A DNA stretch of 64,000 nucleotides, taken from the NCBI RefSeq assembly GCF_014641555.1, contig NZ_BMHY01000001.1, positions 496,001-560,000 on the forward strand. The letters are read 5' to 3'. The position numbers and the translations under genes were made by a program. The stretch is from Paenibacillus radicis (ex Gao et al. 2016) (GTDB lineage Bacteria > Bacillota > Bacilli > Paenibacillales > Paenibacillaceae). This document shows positions 7,786 to 17,312 of the stretch, in pieces (the stretch's first letter is position 1; each line of letters opens with the position of its first letter). The notes under the pieces are model-generated. The model did not search any database and was not told where the DNA came from. It saw nothing but the letters and a program-made list of their open reading frames with translations.

Positions 7786-9417
7786 ATGCTGACAGCTCTT
7801 ATAGTGGATGATGAATTCGAGATTCGCGAAGGTTTACGCAAGCGCTTTCCATGGGATAAATTCGGCATTAATCAAGTGCTTGTAGCCGATGATGGCGATT
7901 CTGCGCTGCGGCTGGCGCTCGACCAGAGGCCGGACCTGATTTTGACCGATATAAAAATGAACCGAATGTCCGGGCTAGAATTTCTGCGTTCATTGGAGCC
8001 GTATGAAGATTACAAGCCAGAGACGATTGTCGTCAGCGGTTATGACGATTTTGAACTTGCCAAGCAAGCGCTCCAAATTGGAGTGCTCGACTATATTTTA
8101 AAGCCGATTAATCTCGATGAGCTGGACGGGGTGGTCAGCCGGATTACCGATCATATTTACGAACAACGGGTGGAGCGGCAGCATGAACAGCAGTTGTTCA
8201 ACCAGATGCGGTTTGCCATTCCGAAAATGCGCGAGGATCTGCTCCGGGAAATGTTCGAGCTGCCGTTCGATCCGCATCGAGAGGCCCGGCAGCGCCACCG
8301 GCTGCAGTCGCTGAATCTGGAATGGATGTCCCAGCACCAGATGATGCTGCTAGTCGTAGAAGCCGATGATTTGAAGGCGATCGAAAACCGCCGATTGAAG
8401 GATAAGGAATTGGTGCTGTTCGGCATCGGCAACGTTGTGAATCAGACGCTGGAGGAAGAATATCCGTATCCGTTCGCAATCAGCACGGACCGGTGCAGCC
8501 GCTGGGTCGTTATGCTGGGGTGCATGCGGCAGGAGCATGCCAAGCTGGCGAGCGGAATTGCACAGCTGTGCATTCAGCGGATCAACGAATTCGTTAAAGT
8601 AAAGGCGAGCGCAGGCATGCGCACAACGCCGGGCGGTCTGGAGCATTTGCATGACATGTTCGTCGCTGCATCCGACGTATTGGAGCGGAAGGCGCTGTTT
8701 GGCGGCAATCGTCTCTTTACCGAGCTGTGGCAGGATCAAGAAGGAGAATGCGACAATTTGTCGCTGCGTGAGCCCGACGAGGTGCTGGACATGGTCAAAT
8801 ACGGCTCCGACGAGGATATCTCGGCGGCGATGGACCATTTTATTGAAATGGTGCAGGCTTGGCGCCTCTCTCAACTGAAGGATATTCAACAGGAAATCTT
8901 TCAGTGGCTGTTCGAAATATTCCGCAAAGCGGCGTCCTCAGGCGTCCCGAATAAACGGTGGGGAAGTAATCCAATTGCCGTGTGGGAGCTTCTGGAGCAA
9001 TATGATACGCTGCAATCGCTAAAGGAGCAGACCGAGCGGTTTCTGCTCGATATCGCAGCCGATTTCCGCACCGTATCGGCGATGCCGAGTCAAATTGTGT
9101 GTGAAGCGGAGAGGCTGATGCACAACAACTATGCCGACAGCTTGACGCTGCATAGCGTCGCTAGCGCGGTCCATGTTACGCCGGTATGGCTCAGCAAGCT
9201 GTTTAAGAAAGAGAAACGGATGACGTTTCTCGAATATTTGACCAATATCCGGATTGAGAAAGCGAAGGAGATGCTGGGGGACATTCAATTCAAGGTGTAC
9301 CAGATTTCCTATCAGGTCGGCTACAAGGATCCCGTCCACTTCTCGAAGCTGTTTAAGAAGCAGGTGGGCTGTACGCCGAAGGAATATCGCAGGCAGAAGG
9401 GAATTGCGGAGGAATAG
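7786..9417 (+). CDS. YesN-type response regulator, REC plus AraC DNA-binding domain
   Basis: A 543-residue regulator. The receiver domain (1-125) has the acidic pocket DDE (8-10), phospho-acceptor D55 in LILTDIKM, S84 and K106 (DYILKPI). A long central region (about 130-430) of unknown role follows, as is usual for this family. The C-terminal AraC/HTH_18 domain spans about 437-543 with two helix-turn-helix units (SVASAVHVTPVWLSKLFK and IEKAKEMLGDIQFKVYQIS). The ATG follows GGAGAGGTGAAAGC. It is transcribed just ahead of its histidine kinase partner. Such pairs commonly switch on polysaccharide or oligosaccharide uptake genes. Likely targets here are the divergent alpha-mannosidase and the binding protein at 11413, which is inference from position. 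Confidence 0.93.
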   Translation: MLTALIVDDEFEIREGLRKRFPWDKFGINQVLVADDGDSALRLALDQRPDLILTDIKMNRMSGLEFLRSLEPYEDYKPETIVVSGYDDFELAKQALQIGVLDYILKPINLDELDGVVSRITDHIYEQRVERQHEQQLFNQMRFAIPKMREDLLREMFELPFDPHREARQRHRLQSLNLEWMSQHQMMLLVVEADDLKAIENRRLKDKELVLFGIGNVVNQTLEEEYPYPFAISTDRCSRWVVMLGCMRQEHAKLASGIAQLCIQRINEFVKVKASAGMRTTPGGLEHLHDMFVAASDVLERKALFGGNRLFTELWQDQEGECDNLSLREPDEVLDMVKYGSDEDISAAMDHFIEMVQAWRLSQLKDIQQEIFQWLFEIFRKAASSGVPNKRWGSNPIAVWELLEQYDTLQSLKEQTERFLLDIAADFRTVSAMPSQIVCEAERLMHNNYADSLTLHSVASAVHVTPVWLSKLFKKEKRMTFLEYLTNIRIEKAKEMLGDIQFKVYQISYQVGYKDPVHFSKLFKKQVGCTPKEYRRQKGIAEE

Positions 9418-9533
9418 CAGGAATGGGAGGGCCGGTCGCTCGAGGCAGCTTACACGCTGTATTTGAGGGATTCGGCCTTTCGCGTTCCATTTATCCGTAT
9501 CAATTGGCCGTTTCGGCAGTCGGAGCGTGGACG

Positions 9534-11342
9534 ATGCAGTTGTTGAAAAGAGGTTCCTTAAGGTTGGCGACATCGTTTCGGAACCGGATGATTTTTATTT
9601 TTTTTCTCATTATAATCGTACCTTTTCTATTGTTCGCCTATTATTCGCATATTAAATCCATTGAGGGTATTTCGAACACAAATACGAAAATGACGATGGG
9701 CTATTTGCTTCAAGCGAAAAAAAGCTTCGAGCTTTATTTGTACAAACTCAACGATCAGGTCAACGATCTGATCGGCAATAAGCAACTGCAGGATTTGCTT
9801 GTAAAGGAACCGGAAAATGCCGCCGCTGAGGAGACCTTTGCCGTCAGTATGCTTGCGTTGCTGTATCAGAATACGCCTACGATCGATGCGTTCCGAGTCA
9901 AGATTTACCCGATCCGGCCAGCTGCTTATCCAACCTATTTAAGTACGATCGGCGAATCGATACAAATTGAGGAACGCTATTGGTTTCAACGATCCAGAGC
10001 AACGATCAGTCCAACCTGGTATTTGTCGATGCCAAGGCAAGGCGCTTATGAGAAGCCTCTGCTTTCTTACGTAAAGCGGTTCACCGGACTGTATGACCGC
10101 AGGCCGCGGGGCATTATCGCGACAGATTTGTCGGATGATTATTTGGCCCGGTATTTTTCCCCTTCCGCGCAATTGAAGGATCAGAAGATGCTGCTGCTTA
10201 ATGAAGACGGCATGATTTATTATGACTCGTCAGCCAATGAATGGACAGGCCAGAAGTTTCCTTCTCCATCCTATATCAAATTTGTCGCATCTGCGGATCA
10301 AGGATCACAAGCGGTGACGATCGACGGGCAAACTTATCTTGCTACTTTCGTTAAGCTCGACAGCCAGCCATGGGCGATGGCAAGTCTAACGCCGCTGCAA
10401 GAGCTGACGGGAACGATTGACCAAATCAACCGGATGCTCGTCATCTTTCTCATTCTTTATCTGATTAGCTGCATCGGCGTTATTTTCTACATTACCTCCC
10501 GCTATACGCAGCCGATCGCCCATCTGGTCCGGCTGATGAGAAGGCTGGAGACGGATAATATGCAGCATTTGATCCCAAATTCCTCCAGGCAGGATGAAAT
10601 CGGCTGGCTGTACAGCGGGGTTGCCAACATGGTCAAGCAAATTGAGGGGCTTGTAGAGGAGGCCTCGCAAGCGGAACGTAAGAAGAAGGTGCTGGAGTTC
10701 CAAGTGCTCAGCCATCAGATCAATCCGCATTTTCTGTACAATACGTTGGAGTCTATCCGCTGGAAAGCAGAAAATCACGGCCGCAGCGATATTAGCGAAA
10801 TGGTGTCGGCGCTTGGCAATTTACTCCGGCTGAGCTTGAACCAGGGGAAAGAAATTACGACGCTCAGACGCGAGATCGAGCAGGTAAAGGCCTACGTCAT
10901 GATTGAACAAGCGCGTATGGGCCAACAGGTGCGTATTCTCTACTCCTTCGATGAAGAGCTGCTTGACTTGCCGTTTTTACGGCTGCTGCTGCAGCCTTTA
11001 GTTGAAAACGCGATTCAACATAGCGTACGGGATGATTTTCAGAAGGGTAAAATTATCATTTCGGCAAAAAGGGAAGACCAGGATATCATTCTCTCTATCG
11101 CTGATAACGGTAAAGGCATACCGGCAGCCGTCGTTGAGGAGCTTCAGAAGGAGCATACGCCGGGAAGCTCCGTTGCGCCGGGCGTAAGAAGAGGAGTAGG
11201 GTTGCGCAATGTGAATGAGCGGTTGAAAATTTACTTCGGAGATGCTTATAAGCTGATGATTGAGACGGCTCCCGGCGCCGGAACGACGATTACATTGATG
11301 CATCCTGTACTGCAAGACGGTGAGGAATTAAATGCGCGTTGA
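9534..11342 (+). CDS. YesM-type sensor histidine kinase
   Basis: A 602-residue membrane sensor kinase. From the chosen start it has transmembrane segment 1 at about 18-36 (MIFIFFLIIIVPFLLFAYY), an extracellular Cache-like sensor (about 40-295), transmembrane segment 2 at 301-321, a HAMP domain, and a His_kinase domain with H399 in HQINPHFLYNTLES. The ATPase domain carries PLVENAIQHS, DNGKGIP and GVGLRNVNERL. The frame extends to an earlier ATG at 9423, but those 37 residues are not membrane- or kinase-like. The ATG at 9534 has GGAG nine bases upstream and puts the charged N-terminus directly before the first helix, so it is preferred. It forms an operon with the response regulator and the lipoprotein downstream. 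Confidence 0.93.
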   Translation: MQLLKRGSLRLATSFRNRMIFIFFLIIIVPFLLFAYYSHIKSIEGISNTNTKMTMGYLLQAKKSFELYLYKLNDQVNDLIGNKQLQDLLVKEPENAAAEETFAVSMLALLYQNTPTIDAFRVKIYPIRPAAYPTYLSTIGESIQIEERYWFQRSRATISPTWYLSMPRQGAYEKPLLSYVKRFTGLYDRRPRGIIATDLSDDYLARYFSPSAQLKDQKMLLLNEDGMIYYDSSANEWTGQKFPSPSYIKFVASADQGSQAVTIDGQTYLATFVKLDSQPWAMASLTPLQELTGTIDQINRMLVIFLILYLISCIGVIFYITSRYTQPIAHLVRLMRRLETDNMQHLIPNSSRQDEIGWLYSGVANMVKQIEGLVEEASQAERKKKVLEFQVLSHQINPHFLYNTLESIRWKAENHGRSDISEMVSALGNLLRLSLNQGKEITTLRREIEQVKAYVMIEQARMGQQVRILYSFDEELLDLPFLRLLLQPLVENAIQHSVRDDFQKGKIIISAKREDQDIILSIADNGKGIPAAVVEELQKEHTPGSSVAPGVRRGVGLRNVNERLKIYFGDAYKLMIETAPGAGTTITLMHPVLQDGEELNAR

Positions 11343-11412
11343 GACAAGCCGGGCCATAAGCCGCAACTGCCGTCGTTTTATAATCAAATTATCCACCTGG
11401 AAGGATGGTTCT

Positions 11413-12942
11413 ATGAACCGACTTGTCGCAAAGCTGCTTTTGCTCGCGACTGCAATGCTAGTATTGTTTAGCACTGCGGCTTGTGGAAGCGGAAATCAAG
11501 ATGAATCTGCCCATAACGGTAATAAAAACGGTTCAGAGCTAGAGAAGGAAATCACGCTGAAATTTTATTTTGGCGGGGAAAAGAAGGCGGCTACCGATGA
11601 GATATGGTCGGAAGTGAGCCGATATGTCAAAAAGCAAGGGCTTAACGTTAAATTTGACATCAACTTCATCCCTTTCAGCGAATATAAGGAAAAGATGCTG
11701 GCTATGGCAGCTGCCGGTGATACCTGGGATATGAACTTCGATGCCGATTGGCTGTCTTATAAGCTGATTGCAGCGAAAGGTTCCTATATGGCGCTTAATG
11801 AGCTTCTCCCGAAATACGCGCCTAACCTGCTTCGCAAGTATAAGGAGCAGGGGACGCTTTCAGCGGCAACCGTAAACGGGCAAATCGTTGGACTGCCTTG
11901 GACGATGAAAATGAATGAGCGCAAATTCGCCGGCTGGAGAGTTGATCTCGCCGAGAAGGCGGGCCTGTCCATTGAGCCCGATTCCATTCAGACGATTGAA
12001 GACGTTGACTGGCTGCTTCGGGAGCTGAAGAAAGCCTATCCGAATGAGAAGCTTAACCGGACGCCGCCTTTGTCTTTGTTTTTTTCAAGGGAAGAATGGG
12101 TCGATATTAACTTTCACGGCTTGGGCTTCTATTTAAATGACCCTGAGATTAAGGTGCGGGCTGTTGAACAGCAGCCGTTTTATCTCGAATCCGCAAAGCT
12201 GTCGAAGGTTTGGTACGACGACAGACTTATTAACCGTGATGCTATTATTGACAAAGGAGACGCGTCGCTGCAGTGGAAAAACGGCAAATCGATGTTTACG
12301 ATTACGTCTCATGAATGGGCGAATGCCGATCCCGGCTTTGTCGATCCGACCTATAAGCAAGGCATGTCGCTTCTATATCCGGACAAAAAGTTTGTCAACC
12401 GGTCATCGATTGCGAATGTGGTAGCCATTAACCGAAATTCCAAAAATCCTGATCGGGTGCTGCGGTTTCTCGATATGCTGGAAACCGACCGGACGCTGTA
12501 CGATCTTGTGCTGTATGGGATTGAGGGCAAGACCTACTTGCTCAACGGAGAGGCTGCCGATTATCCCGAGGGCATGCAAACCTCATCCAGCAACTATATG
12601 GAGTGGGGAGGCCAATGGGCATTCTGGAAGCCGCAATTTATGCGCCCGACATCAACCTACGGCGAAAACTTCTGGGTGAAGGAAGAGGAATTCGCCAACG
12701 AACCGATCAATGTAACCTCGCCTCTTGACGGTTTGTTCATAGCAGAAGACGGCATGGAGGATGAACTGGCGAGGCGTGACCAGCTTGGCGAAGAGTACGG
12801 CAGGTCCATTGAGTATGGAACCGTTGTAGATGTAGAGCAGTCAGTAAAGGAATATATCGAGCTGAATAAGAACAACGGACTCTCCAAAATTTTAGCCAGA
12901 ACACAAGCCATTGTTGACGAGTATCTAGCATCCAAACGCTAA
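11413..12942 (+). CDS. LipO-like extracellular solute-binding lipoprotein
   Basis: A 509-residue ABC-type sugar-binding protein. The signal peptide MNRLVAKLLLLATAMLVLF ends in the lipobox STAAC, so it is lipid-anchored outside the membrane. The family-1 binding fold follows (GDTWDMNFDADWLSYKL, GLPWTMKMNERKFAGWRVD). The C-terminal part (NVTSPLDGLF..) resembles the DUF3502 tail of LipO/YtcQ proteins. The ATG at 11413 is chosen because it gives a proper signal peptide and has AAGGATGG upstream. A longer frame from 11332 adds a non-signal stretch that overlaps the kinase stop. No permease or ATPase gene follows. It is therefore an orphan binding protein tied to a YesMN system, either a co-receptor for the kinase or a partner of a distant transporter. 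Confidence 0.88.
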   Translation: MNRLVAKLLLLATAMLVLFSTAACGSGNQDESAHNGNKNGSELEKEITLKFYFGGEKKAATDEIWSEVSRYVKKQGLNVKFDINFIPFSEYKEKMLAMAAAGDTWDMNFDADWLSYKLIAAKGSYMALNELLPKYAPNLLRKYKEQGTLSAATVNGQIVGLPWTMKMNERKFAGWRVDLAEKAGLSIEPDSIQTIEDVDWLLRELKKAYPNEKLNRTPPLSLFFSREEWVDINFHGLGFYLNDPEIKVRAVEQQPFYLESAKLSKVWYDDRLINRDAIIDKGDASLQWKNGKSMFTITSHEWANADPGFVDPTYKQGMSLLYPDKKFVNRSSIANVVAINRNSKNPDRVLRFLDMLETDRTLYDLVLYGIEGKTYLLNGEAADYPEGMQTSSSNYMEWGGQWAFWKPQFMRPTSTYGENFWVKEEEFANEPINVTSPLDGLFIAEDGMEDELARRDQLGEEYGRSIEYGTVVDVEQSVKEYIELNKNNGLSKILARTQAIVDEYLASKR

Positions 12943-12952
12943 CACATCCAAG

Positions 12953-12995
12953 AGAAGTCAAAGAAATGACTCATTGCTTTGGCTTCTTTTTTTTT
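12953..12995 (+). terminator. Terminator of the response regulator-kinase-binding protein operon
   Basis: AGAAGTCAAAG (12953-12963) pairs with CTTTGGCTTCT (12977-12987), with one G-U pair, followed by nine T. Confidence 0.9.
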
Positions 12996-13025
12996 GCATC
13001 TTTATCTGTCTGCCGGCCAACGTTT

Positions 13026-13052
13026 GATAGGGATAGGGATAGGGATAGGGAT
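13026..13052. repeat. GATAGG hexamer, four perfect copies
   Basis: GATAGG occurs four times in a row (13026-13049), followed by GAT. It is a short microsatellite with no sign of function, at the left edge of repeat element copy B. Confidence 0.9.
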
Positions 13053-13089
13053 CGCATACCCGTCACAGGCAGCAGACTGGATTTATTGA

Positions 13090-13490
13090 AACTGCATCAA
13101 AATGCAAAAATACATTTTGATATACCTCAAACGTGCTCAAAATACTACTCAAAATGTAAAAGTACATTTTAAATCCTTCATATTTCCTCAATTATGCGTT
13201 TTCGGGCCAATCAAAATGCACTTTTGCATTTTGAGGTCAAATATCACCTAAATAATGGATATCAACGTGTATAAATGCATTTTGATTTGTTCCAGCTAAC
13301 AGCAAACTAAACTCGTAGAATCACATGTAGGTATAACAGAGGCTAAATGTGACTGATAGCGGTAGGGTGAGCGGAGCGTTTTGAGTTCATTCTGACATTT
13401 TGAAGATTCTATCCATTGATAATCGCGATAGTGATGGAGGAATGGAAACAAGAACGGCAGCATGAACCAAAACGCGCAGCGACCCCGGGC
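13090..13490. repeat. Composite noncoding repeat element, copy B
   Basis: Four AAAATG/CATTTT hairpins lie at about 13096-13122, 13148-13174, 13211-13234 and 13268-13286, in the same order and spacing style as in copies A and C. The 124-nt module follows at 13365-13488. The GCGAA segment of copy A is missing here. The element fills most of the tail-to-tail gap between the binding-protein gene and the GH3 gene (12943-13610), where I see no protein gene. Confidence 0.8.
13365..13488 (+). repeat. 124-nt conserved module, copy B
   Basis: It starts GGGTGAGCGGAGCG, ends CGCGCAGCGACCCCGG and is exactly the same length as copies A and C. The middle differs most (an ATCGCGAT palindrome replaces CATCG..CGATG), while CCATT/AATGG can still pair around it. 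Confidence 0.8.
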
Positions 13491-13518
13491 TTTGCTATGC
13501 ACTTGCAGAAATAAAAAC

Positions 13519-13562
13519 AAAGGGTACAACCCGCCATCGTTGGATGGAAGGCTGTACCCTTT
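13519..13562 (-). terminator. Terminator of the GH3 gene
   Basis: AAAGGGTACAACC (13519-13531) pairs with GGCTGTACCCTTT (13550-13562), with one mismatch. On the minus strand it is followed by a T-rich run (TGTTTTTATTTC). Confidence 0.85.
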
Positions 13563-13610
13563 TTCACGTTGCATTCTAGTTCAGCTTTATATGATCGCCT
13601 TTTTCTTGCA

Positions 13611-16253
13611 TCAAATAGCGATAAAATCAACCGATAATGCAATGTTGTCCGAGCTCGGCCCGACGAGCGCTTTGAACGTGCCCGGCTCGACAACCCAATT
13701 TAATTCGCGGTTCAGAACGCTTAAATCCTTCGGCGTCAGCGTGAAGGTAATGGTCGTCGTTTCCCCAGCTTTCAAATGAACTCTGCGGAAATGCTTGAGT
13801 TCCTTCTCAGGACGGGCGACGGTGCTGAACACGTCGTTGACATACAGCTGAACGACTTCGTCGCCTGCCAGAGTGCCTGTGTTCGTCAATTGAACAGTGA
13901 CGATGGCATTCTCGCCGGGAGCGATCGTTGTAGATTGGATAGCGATGCTGTCATAGCAGAAGGTCGTATAGCTTAACCCGTGGCCGAATGCGTAGAGCGG
14001 ACGATTGTCGCCGCCGACATAATGCTTCTGTCCGCCGCGGCGCCGGTTGTAATAGACCGGAATTTGGCCGATCGTCTTCGGAAAGGACATCGGGAGCCGG
14101 CCAGCCGGATTGTAGTCCCCGAAGAGCACTTCAGCGATTGCTTGACCGCCGCGTTCACCCGGATACCAAGCTTCGATGATAGCCGGTACATGCTCCGATT
14201 CCCAGCCCAGCGTAATTGGTCTGCCGTTCTGCAGAACGAGCACAACAGGTGTTCCTGTTTCATGAATCGCTTTGAGCAGCTTCTGTTGATCCCCAGACAG
14301 ATCCAGGCTATTCCGGTCGACACCCTCCCCGCAAGTGCGTTCTGAATCGCCAAGGCATACGACGGCGACGTCAGCTTTGCGGGCAAGCTCGACGGCTTCT
14401 TGAATACTTTCCTCTGCATGACTCCAGCCTAGTACGATCTCTACACCGTTCGTATCCTTCCAATATTCGACGCGCAGATCGTATTCCTGTCCAGCGGTCA
14501 ATTCGACCGGCACGCTTTGATTGGAGCTCTTGTCCTTGCCCCAGCCGTCAATGAGCAGTTCGCCGTCTAGCCACAAGCGCATACTGTCCTGGCTTATCGT
14601 TCCAATAAAGCCCGCTACATTCATATTCGGAACAAGCTTGCCTGTCCAGCGAACGGTAAAGTTCATGCTTTCAATCGCTTGGGCAGGTTTCGTAATGACC
14701 CAATTGTAGTCGATGTAAGGATCAATACGTTCTACCACCGGCGTTCCGCTCAGCTCTGCATTGTTAAAGTATTGGGCAAGCAGGCCAGGATTGCCTTTGC
14801 CGTCCGTAAAGCTGCCGATCGGAATCGCCTCTAATTCATCTTGCAGAATGCCGGTTCCTTTGGCATACAGCACCTTTGTTTTGGAGCTGACGGCAGACTT
14901 GATCCCTTTCAGTACGGTCGTCGGCTCGAAGCCTTCGATGAACGGCGTATAGTCGCCAAGACGTGCCTGATTGGCGCTTGGTCCAATGACCGCGATCGTG
15001 GACAAGGTCTTCGCAAGCGGCAGCGTCTTGTTCTCGTTCTTCAGCAGCACAATGCCTTCTCTAGCCGTCTGCAGCGCCGTTTCGCTATGCTTGGCGCAGC
15101 GCACAACCTTCTGCGGAAGCGAAGGATCAGCATAGGGGCGTTCGAACAATCCGAGCATAAATTTGACTTTCAGCACGCGTCCGGCGGCAGTGTCGATCGT
15201 ATCGATGCCAATTTCGCCCTCCTGGACCATCTCGATAATGGCTTGCTGGTATACATCATGCGGGTAGTCATAATATTGCATATCCGTGCCGGCAACCAGT
15301 GCCTGGCGGATGGCGTCTTTACCGGATTCGGCCGTGTAATGAGCGTGCTCCAGACGGGCGATTGCACCCAGATCGGAGCGGACAAAGCCTGGCATATTCC
15401 ATTTGTCGCGAAGCACGCCGGTCAGCAGACTGTAGTCCGCCGAACAAGGCACTCCGTCGATAGAGTTGTAGGAGCACATGGCATTGATAGCACCAGCCTC
15501 GACGAAGGCTGCTTCAAATACCGGCATATGATAGGACCAAATGTCATTGAGGCCAATGACGACCGGCGAATGGTTCAATCCCGATTCGGGAATGCCGTGA
15601 ACGGCAAAATGCTTCGGTTCCGCAATAATATTTTTACCGGAGGACAGATCGTCGCCCTGCAAGCCTTGAATCATGGCAACAGCCATCCGGCTGGCCAGAT
15701 GAGTGTCTTCGCCGTACGTTTCCTCGACGCGTCCCCAGCGCGGCTCGCGGGCAAGATCGAGAACAGGGCCAAACGTTTCATGGATGCCATGGCTGCGGGT
15801 TTCGGCGGCAATGCCTTCGCCGATTTGACGGGCAAGCTCCGGGTTCCAGGTCGAAGCCGTCGTAATGGCATGCGGATAGATCGTAAAGCCGGGACGAAGC
15901 AAGCCGTGCAGCGCTTCTTCGCTGAATAGAATAGGAATGCCGAGGCGCGTTTCCTCTACAGCGTATTTTTGCAAGGCGTTGTTTGTTTCCACGGTTCCGT
16001 ACAAATCATGGATGCAGCCAATGCCGTCCTCACCGATAACCGATTTGACGCGATCCCACAAAATTTCTGCATCATCGGCCATAACGGTCATCATCCGGGG
16101 ATGGGCCGCGCTCATGAATGAGGCGCCAAAGTATTGGTCGAGCTGGCGAACCTTTTCCTTCAACGTCATCCGTCCGAGCAAATCTCCAACCCGGGATTCG
16201 ATGTCAGCCTTCGGGTCCTTATAGACTTCGTTTGTCGTTTCCGTTTGCGTCAT
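13611..16253 (-). CDS. Glycoside hydrolase family 3 beta-glucosidase/xylosidase with PA14 insert
   Basis: An 880-residue retaining beta-glycosidase without a signal peptide, so probably intracellular. The N-terminal barrel (about 30-330) contains the substrate-binding KHFAVHG and the nucleophile D294 in GFVRSDLGAI. An alpha/beta sandwich (about 370-445 and 590-720) is split by an inserted PA14 domain (about 450-585, GLLAQYFNNAELSG to WSHAEES), which in this family shapes the sugar subsites. The C-terminal Fn3-like domain ends the protein. GH3 enzymes of this layout act on beta-glucosides or beta-xylosides. The nearby acetyl xylan esterase makes xylo-oligosaccharides a reasonable but unproven substrate. 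AGGGAGG lies nine bases before the ATG. A terminator of the AraC gene lies between it and that upstream gene, so it has its own promoter. Confidence 0.95.
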   Translation of the reverse strand: MTQTETTNEVYKDPKADIESRVGDLLGRMTLKEKVRQLDQYFGASFMSAAHPRMMTVMADDAEILWDRVKSVIGEDGIGCIHDLYGTVETNNALQKYAVEETRLGIPILFSEEALHGLLRPGFTIYPHAITTASTWNPELARQIGEGIAAETRSHGIHETFGPVLDLAREPRWGRVEETYGEDTHLASRMAVAMIQGLQGDDLSSGKNIIAEPKHFAVHGIPESGLNHSPVVIGLNDIWSYHMPVFEAAFVEAGAINAMCSYNSIDGVPCSADYSLLTGVLRDKWNMPGFVRSDLGAIARLEHAHYTAESGKDAIRQALVAGTDMQYYDYPHDVYQQAIIEMVQEGEIGIDTIDTAAGRVLKVKFMLGLFERPYADPSLPQKVVRCAKHSETALQTAREGIVLLKNENKTLPLAKTLSTIAVIGPSANQARLGDYTPFIEGFEPTTVLKGIKSAVSSKTKVLYAKGTGILQDELEAIPIGSFTDGKGNPGLLAQYFNNAELSGTPVVERIDPYIDYNWVITKPAQAIESMNFTVRWTGKLVPNMNVAGFIGTISQDSMRLWLDGELLIDGWGKDKSSNQSVPVELTAGQEYDLRVEYWKDTNGVEIVLGWSHAEESIQEAVELARKADVAVVCLGDSERTCGEGVDRNSLDLSGDQQKLLKAIHETGTPVVLVLQNGRPITLGWESEHVPAIIEAWYPGERGGQAIAEVLFGDYNPAGRLPMSFPKTIGQIPVYYNRRRGGQKHYVGGDNRPLYAFGHGLSYTTFCYDSIAIQSTTIAPGENAIVTVQLTNTGTLAGDEVVQLYVNDVFSTVARPEKELKHFRRVHLKAGETTTITFTLTPKDLSVLNRELNWVVEPGTFKALVGPSSDNIALSVDFIAI

Positions 16254-16338
16254 TCCAATCGCGCCTCCCTGAAATGAATGCGTTTTCGTCCAGGACGCCG
16301 CATTCTATATGATCTGGCTTTATAGCTTCACTATAAAA

Positions 16339-16368
16339 GAAAAATCCCTGACTGACTTGTCAGGGATT
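16339..16368 (-). terminator. Terminator of the AraC-type gene
   Basis: AATCCCTGAC (16343-16352) pairs perfectly with GTCAGGGATT (16359-16368). The minus strand then runs into TTTTTC. Confidence 0.88.
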
Positions 16369-16380
16369 GATGAGTGATTG

Positions 16381-17247
16381 TCATATTTTGCTCCGGTAGA
16401 CGGTTGGCGTACAGCCGTTCAATTTTTTGAAGACGCGATTGAACGTCTCAATGCTGTTGAAGCCGACTTTAAAGGCAATATCGGTTACGGAAGCATCTCC
16501 GTCTTTCAATTGCTGCATCGCTTCGGTAATTCGAAATTCATTGACGTAATCGACGAAATTTTTATCCGTGGCTTCTTTAAAGAAGCGGGAGAAGTAATGC
16601 ACGCTGTACCCGGAAACGTCGGCAGCACTTGTTAGTGTAATGTCCGATTCATAATGCTGCTCGATATATTTCAGAACATCCTCCAGCCGGCGCTGTTTTT
16701 CCAGCCGCTTGATCGTTTCCTCTGGCGAATAGGGGGACATTGGCATATGCCTCACGATGCCGGTCAGCATATCGTTCACCCTGGCCTTGATAGCAAGATC
16801 GCAGCCGTGCCGGCGATTCTCCCACTCCTCGTAAATATCGAGGGCATTGCGCTCAAATAGCGAATGAAGCGTTTGCAATCCTTCAGCCATCAATGGGTTT
16901 TCCGAGTTCAGATGAGGGGTGTCGAACCGTTTGGTGAATACCTCGTCTGCGCAATTTTCGAAGATGGATTTCTCCAGCTGTAAAATAATTTTTTTGCAGC
17001 CTTGCGGGCTGGCAAAAAACTGATGCACATCACAGGAACCTATAAACAGCAGGTCTCTGGGCTGCATGGCAATTCTCTCATGATGAAGTCCAATTTCCAT
17101 GCTGCCTTCCATAATGTAGACGATTTCCATTTCCTTGTGCCAGTGTGCGCCCGTGCCGAACTCGACAGGACTGATGATGATGTTGAGCGGGGAATTTGTT
17201 TTTCGCGTAATTTTCTCATGCCAAGCATGCATATGCTGTTCTTTCAT
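16381..17247 (-). CDS. AraC family regulator with N-terminal cupin sensor
   Basis: A 288-residue transcription regulator. Residues 15-130 form an AraC-type cupin (HWHKEMEIVYIMEGSMEIGL, then LLFIGSCDVHQF) expected to bind a sugar or related effector. Residues 190-288 hold the two HTH units (LTSAADVSGYSVHYFSRFFK and VTDIAFKVGFNSIETFNRVFK). It is divergent from the epimerase-esterase pair and upstream of the GH3 gene, so it is probably the local regulator of these genes. A cre-like site lies 66 bases upstream, suggesting repression when glucose is present. The ribosome site for the first ATG is weak, and a start a few codons later (the second Met) is possible. Confidence 0.9.
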   Translation of the reverse strand: MKEQHMHAWHEKITRKTNSPLNIIISPVEFGTGAHWHKEMEIVYIMEGSMEIGLHHERIAMQPRDLLFIGSCDVHQFFASPQGCKKIILQLEKSIFENCADEVFTKRFDTPHLNSENPLMAEGLQTLHSLFERNALDIYEEWENRRHGCDLAIKARVNDMLTGIVRHMPMSPYSPEETIKRLEKQRRLEDVLKYIEQHYESDITLTSAADVSGYSVHYFSRFFKEATDKNFVDYVNEFRITEAMQQLKDGDASVTDIAFKVGFNSIETFNRVFKKLNGCTPTVYRSKI

Positions 17248-17312
17248 TAGAACCGGCCGCCTTCCTGTAAAGGGACGAGTATAGTCTTAGTCTATCGTAT
17301 CCCGGAGCGGTC

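Noticed and set aside
9423-9533. N-terminal extension of the histidine kinase from an earlier ATG
   Set aside because: The 37 residues lack any kinase or membrane character. The ATG at 9534 has a better spaced ribosome site and gives a typical YesM N-terminus.
14841-15929. 362-codon plus-strand frame opposite the GH3 gene
   Set aside because: It is antisense to conserved GH3 sequence, with no ribosome site and no recognisable domain.
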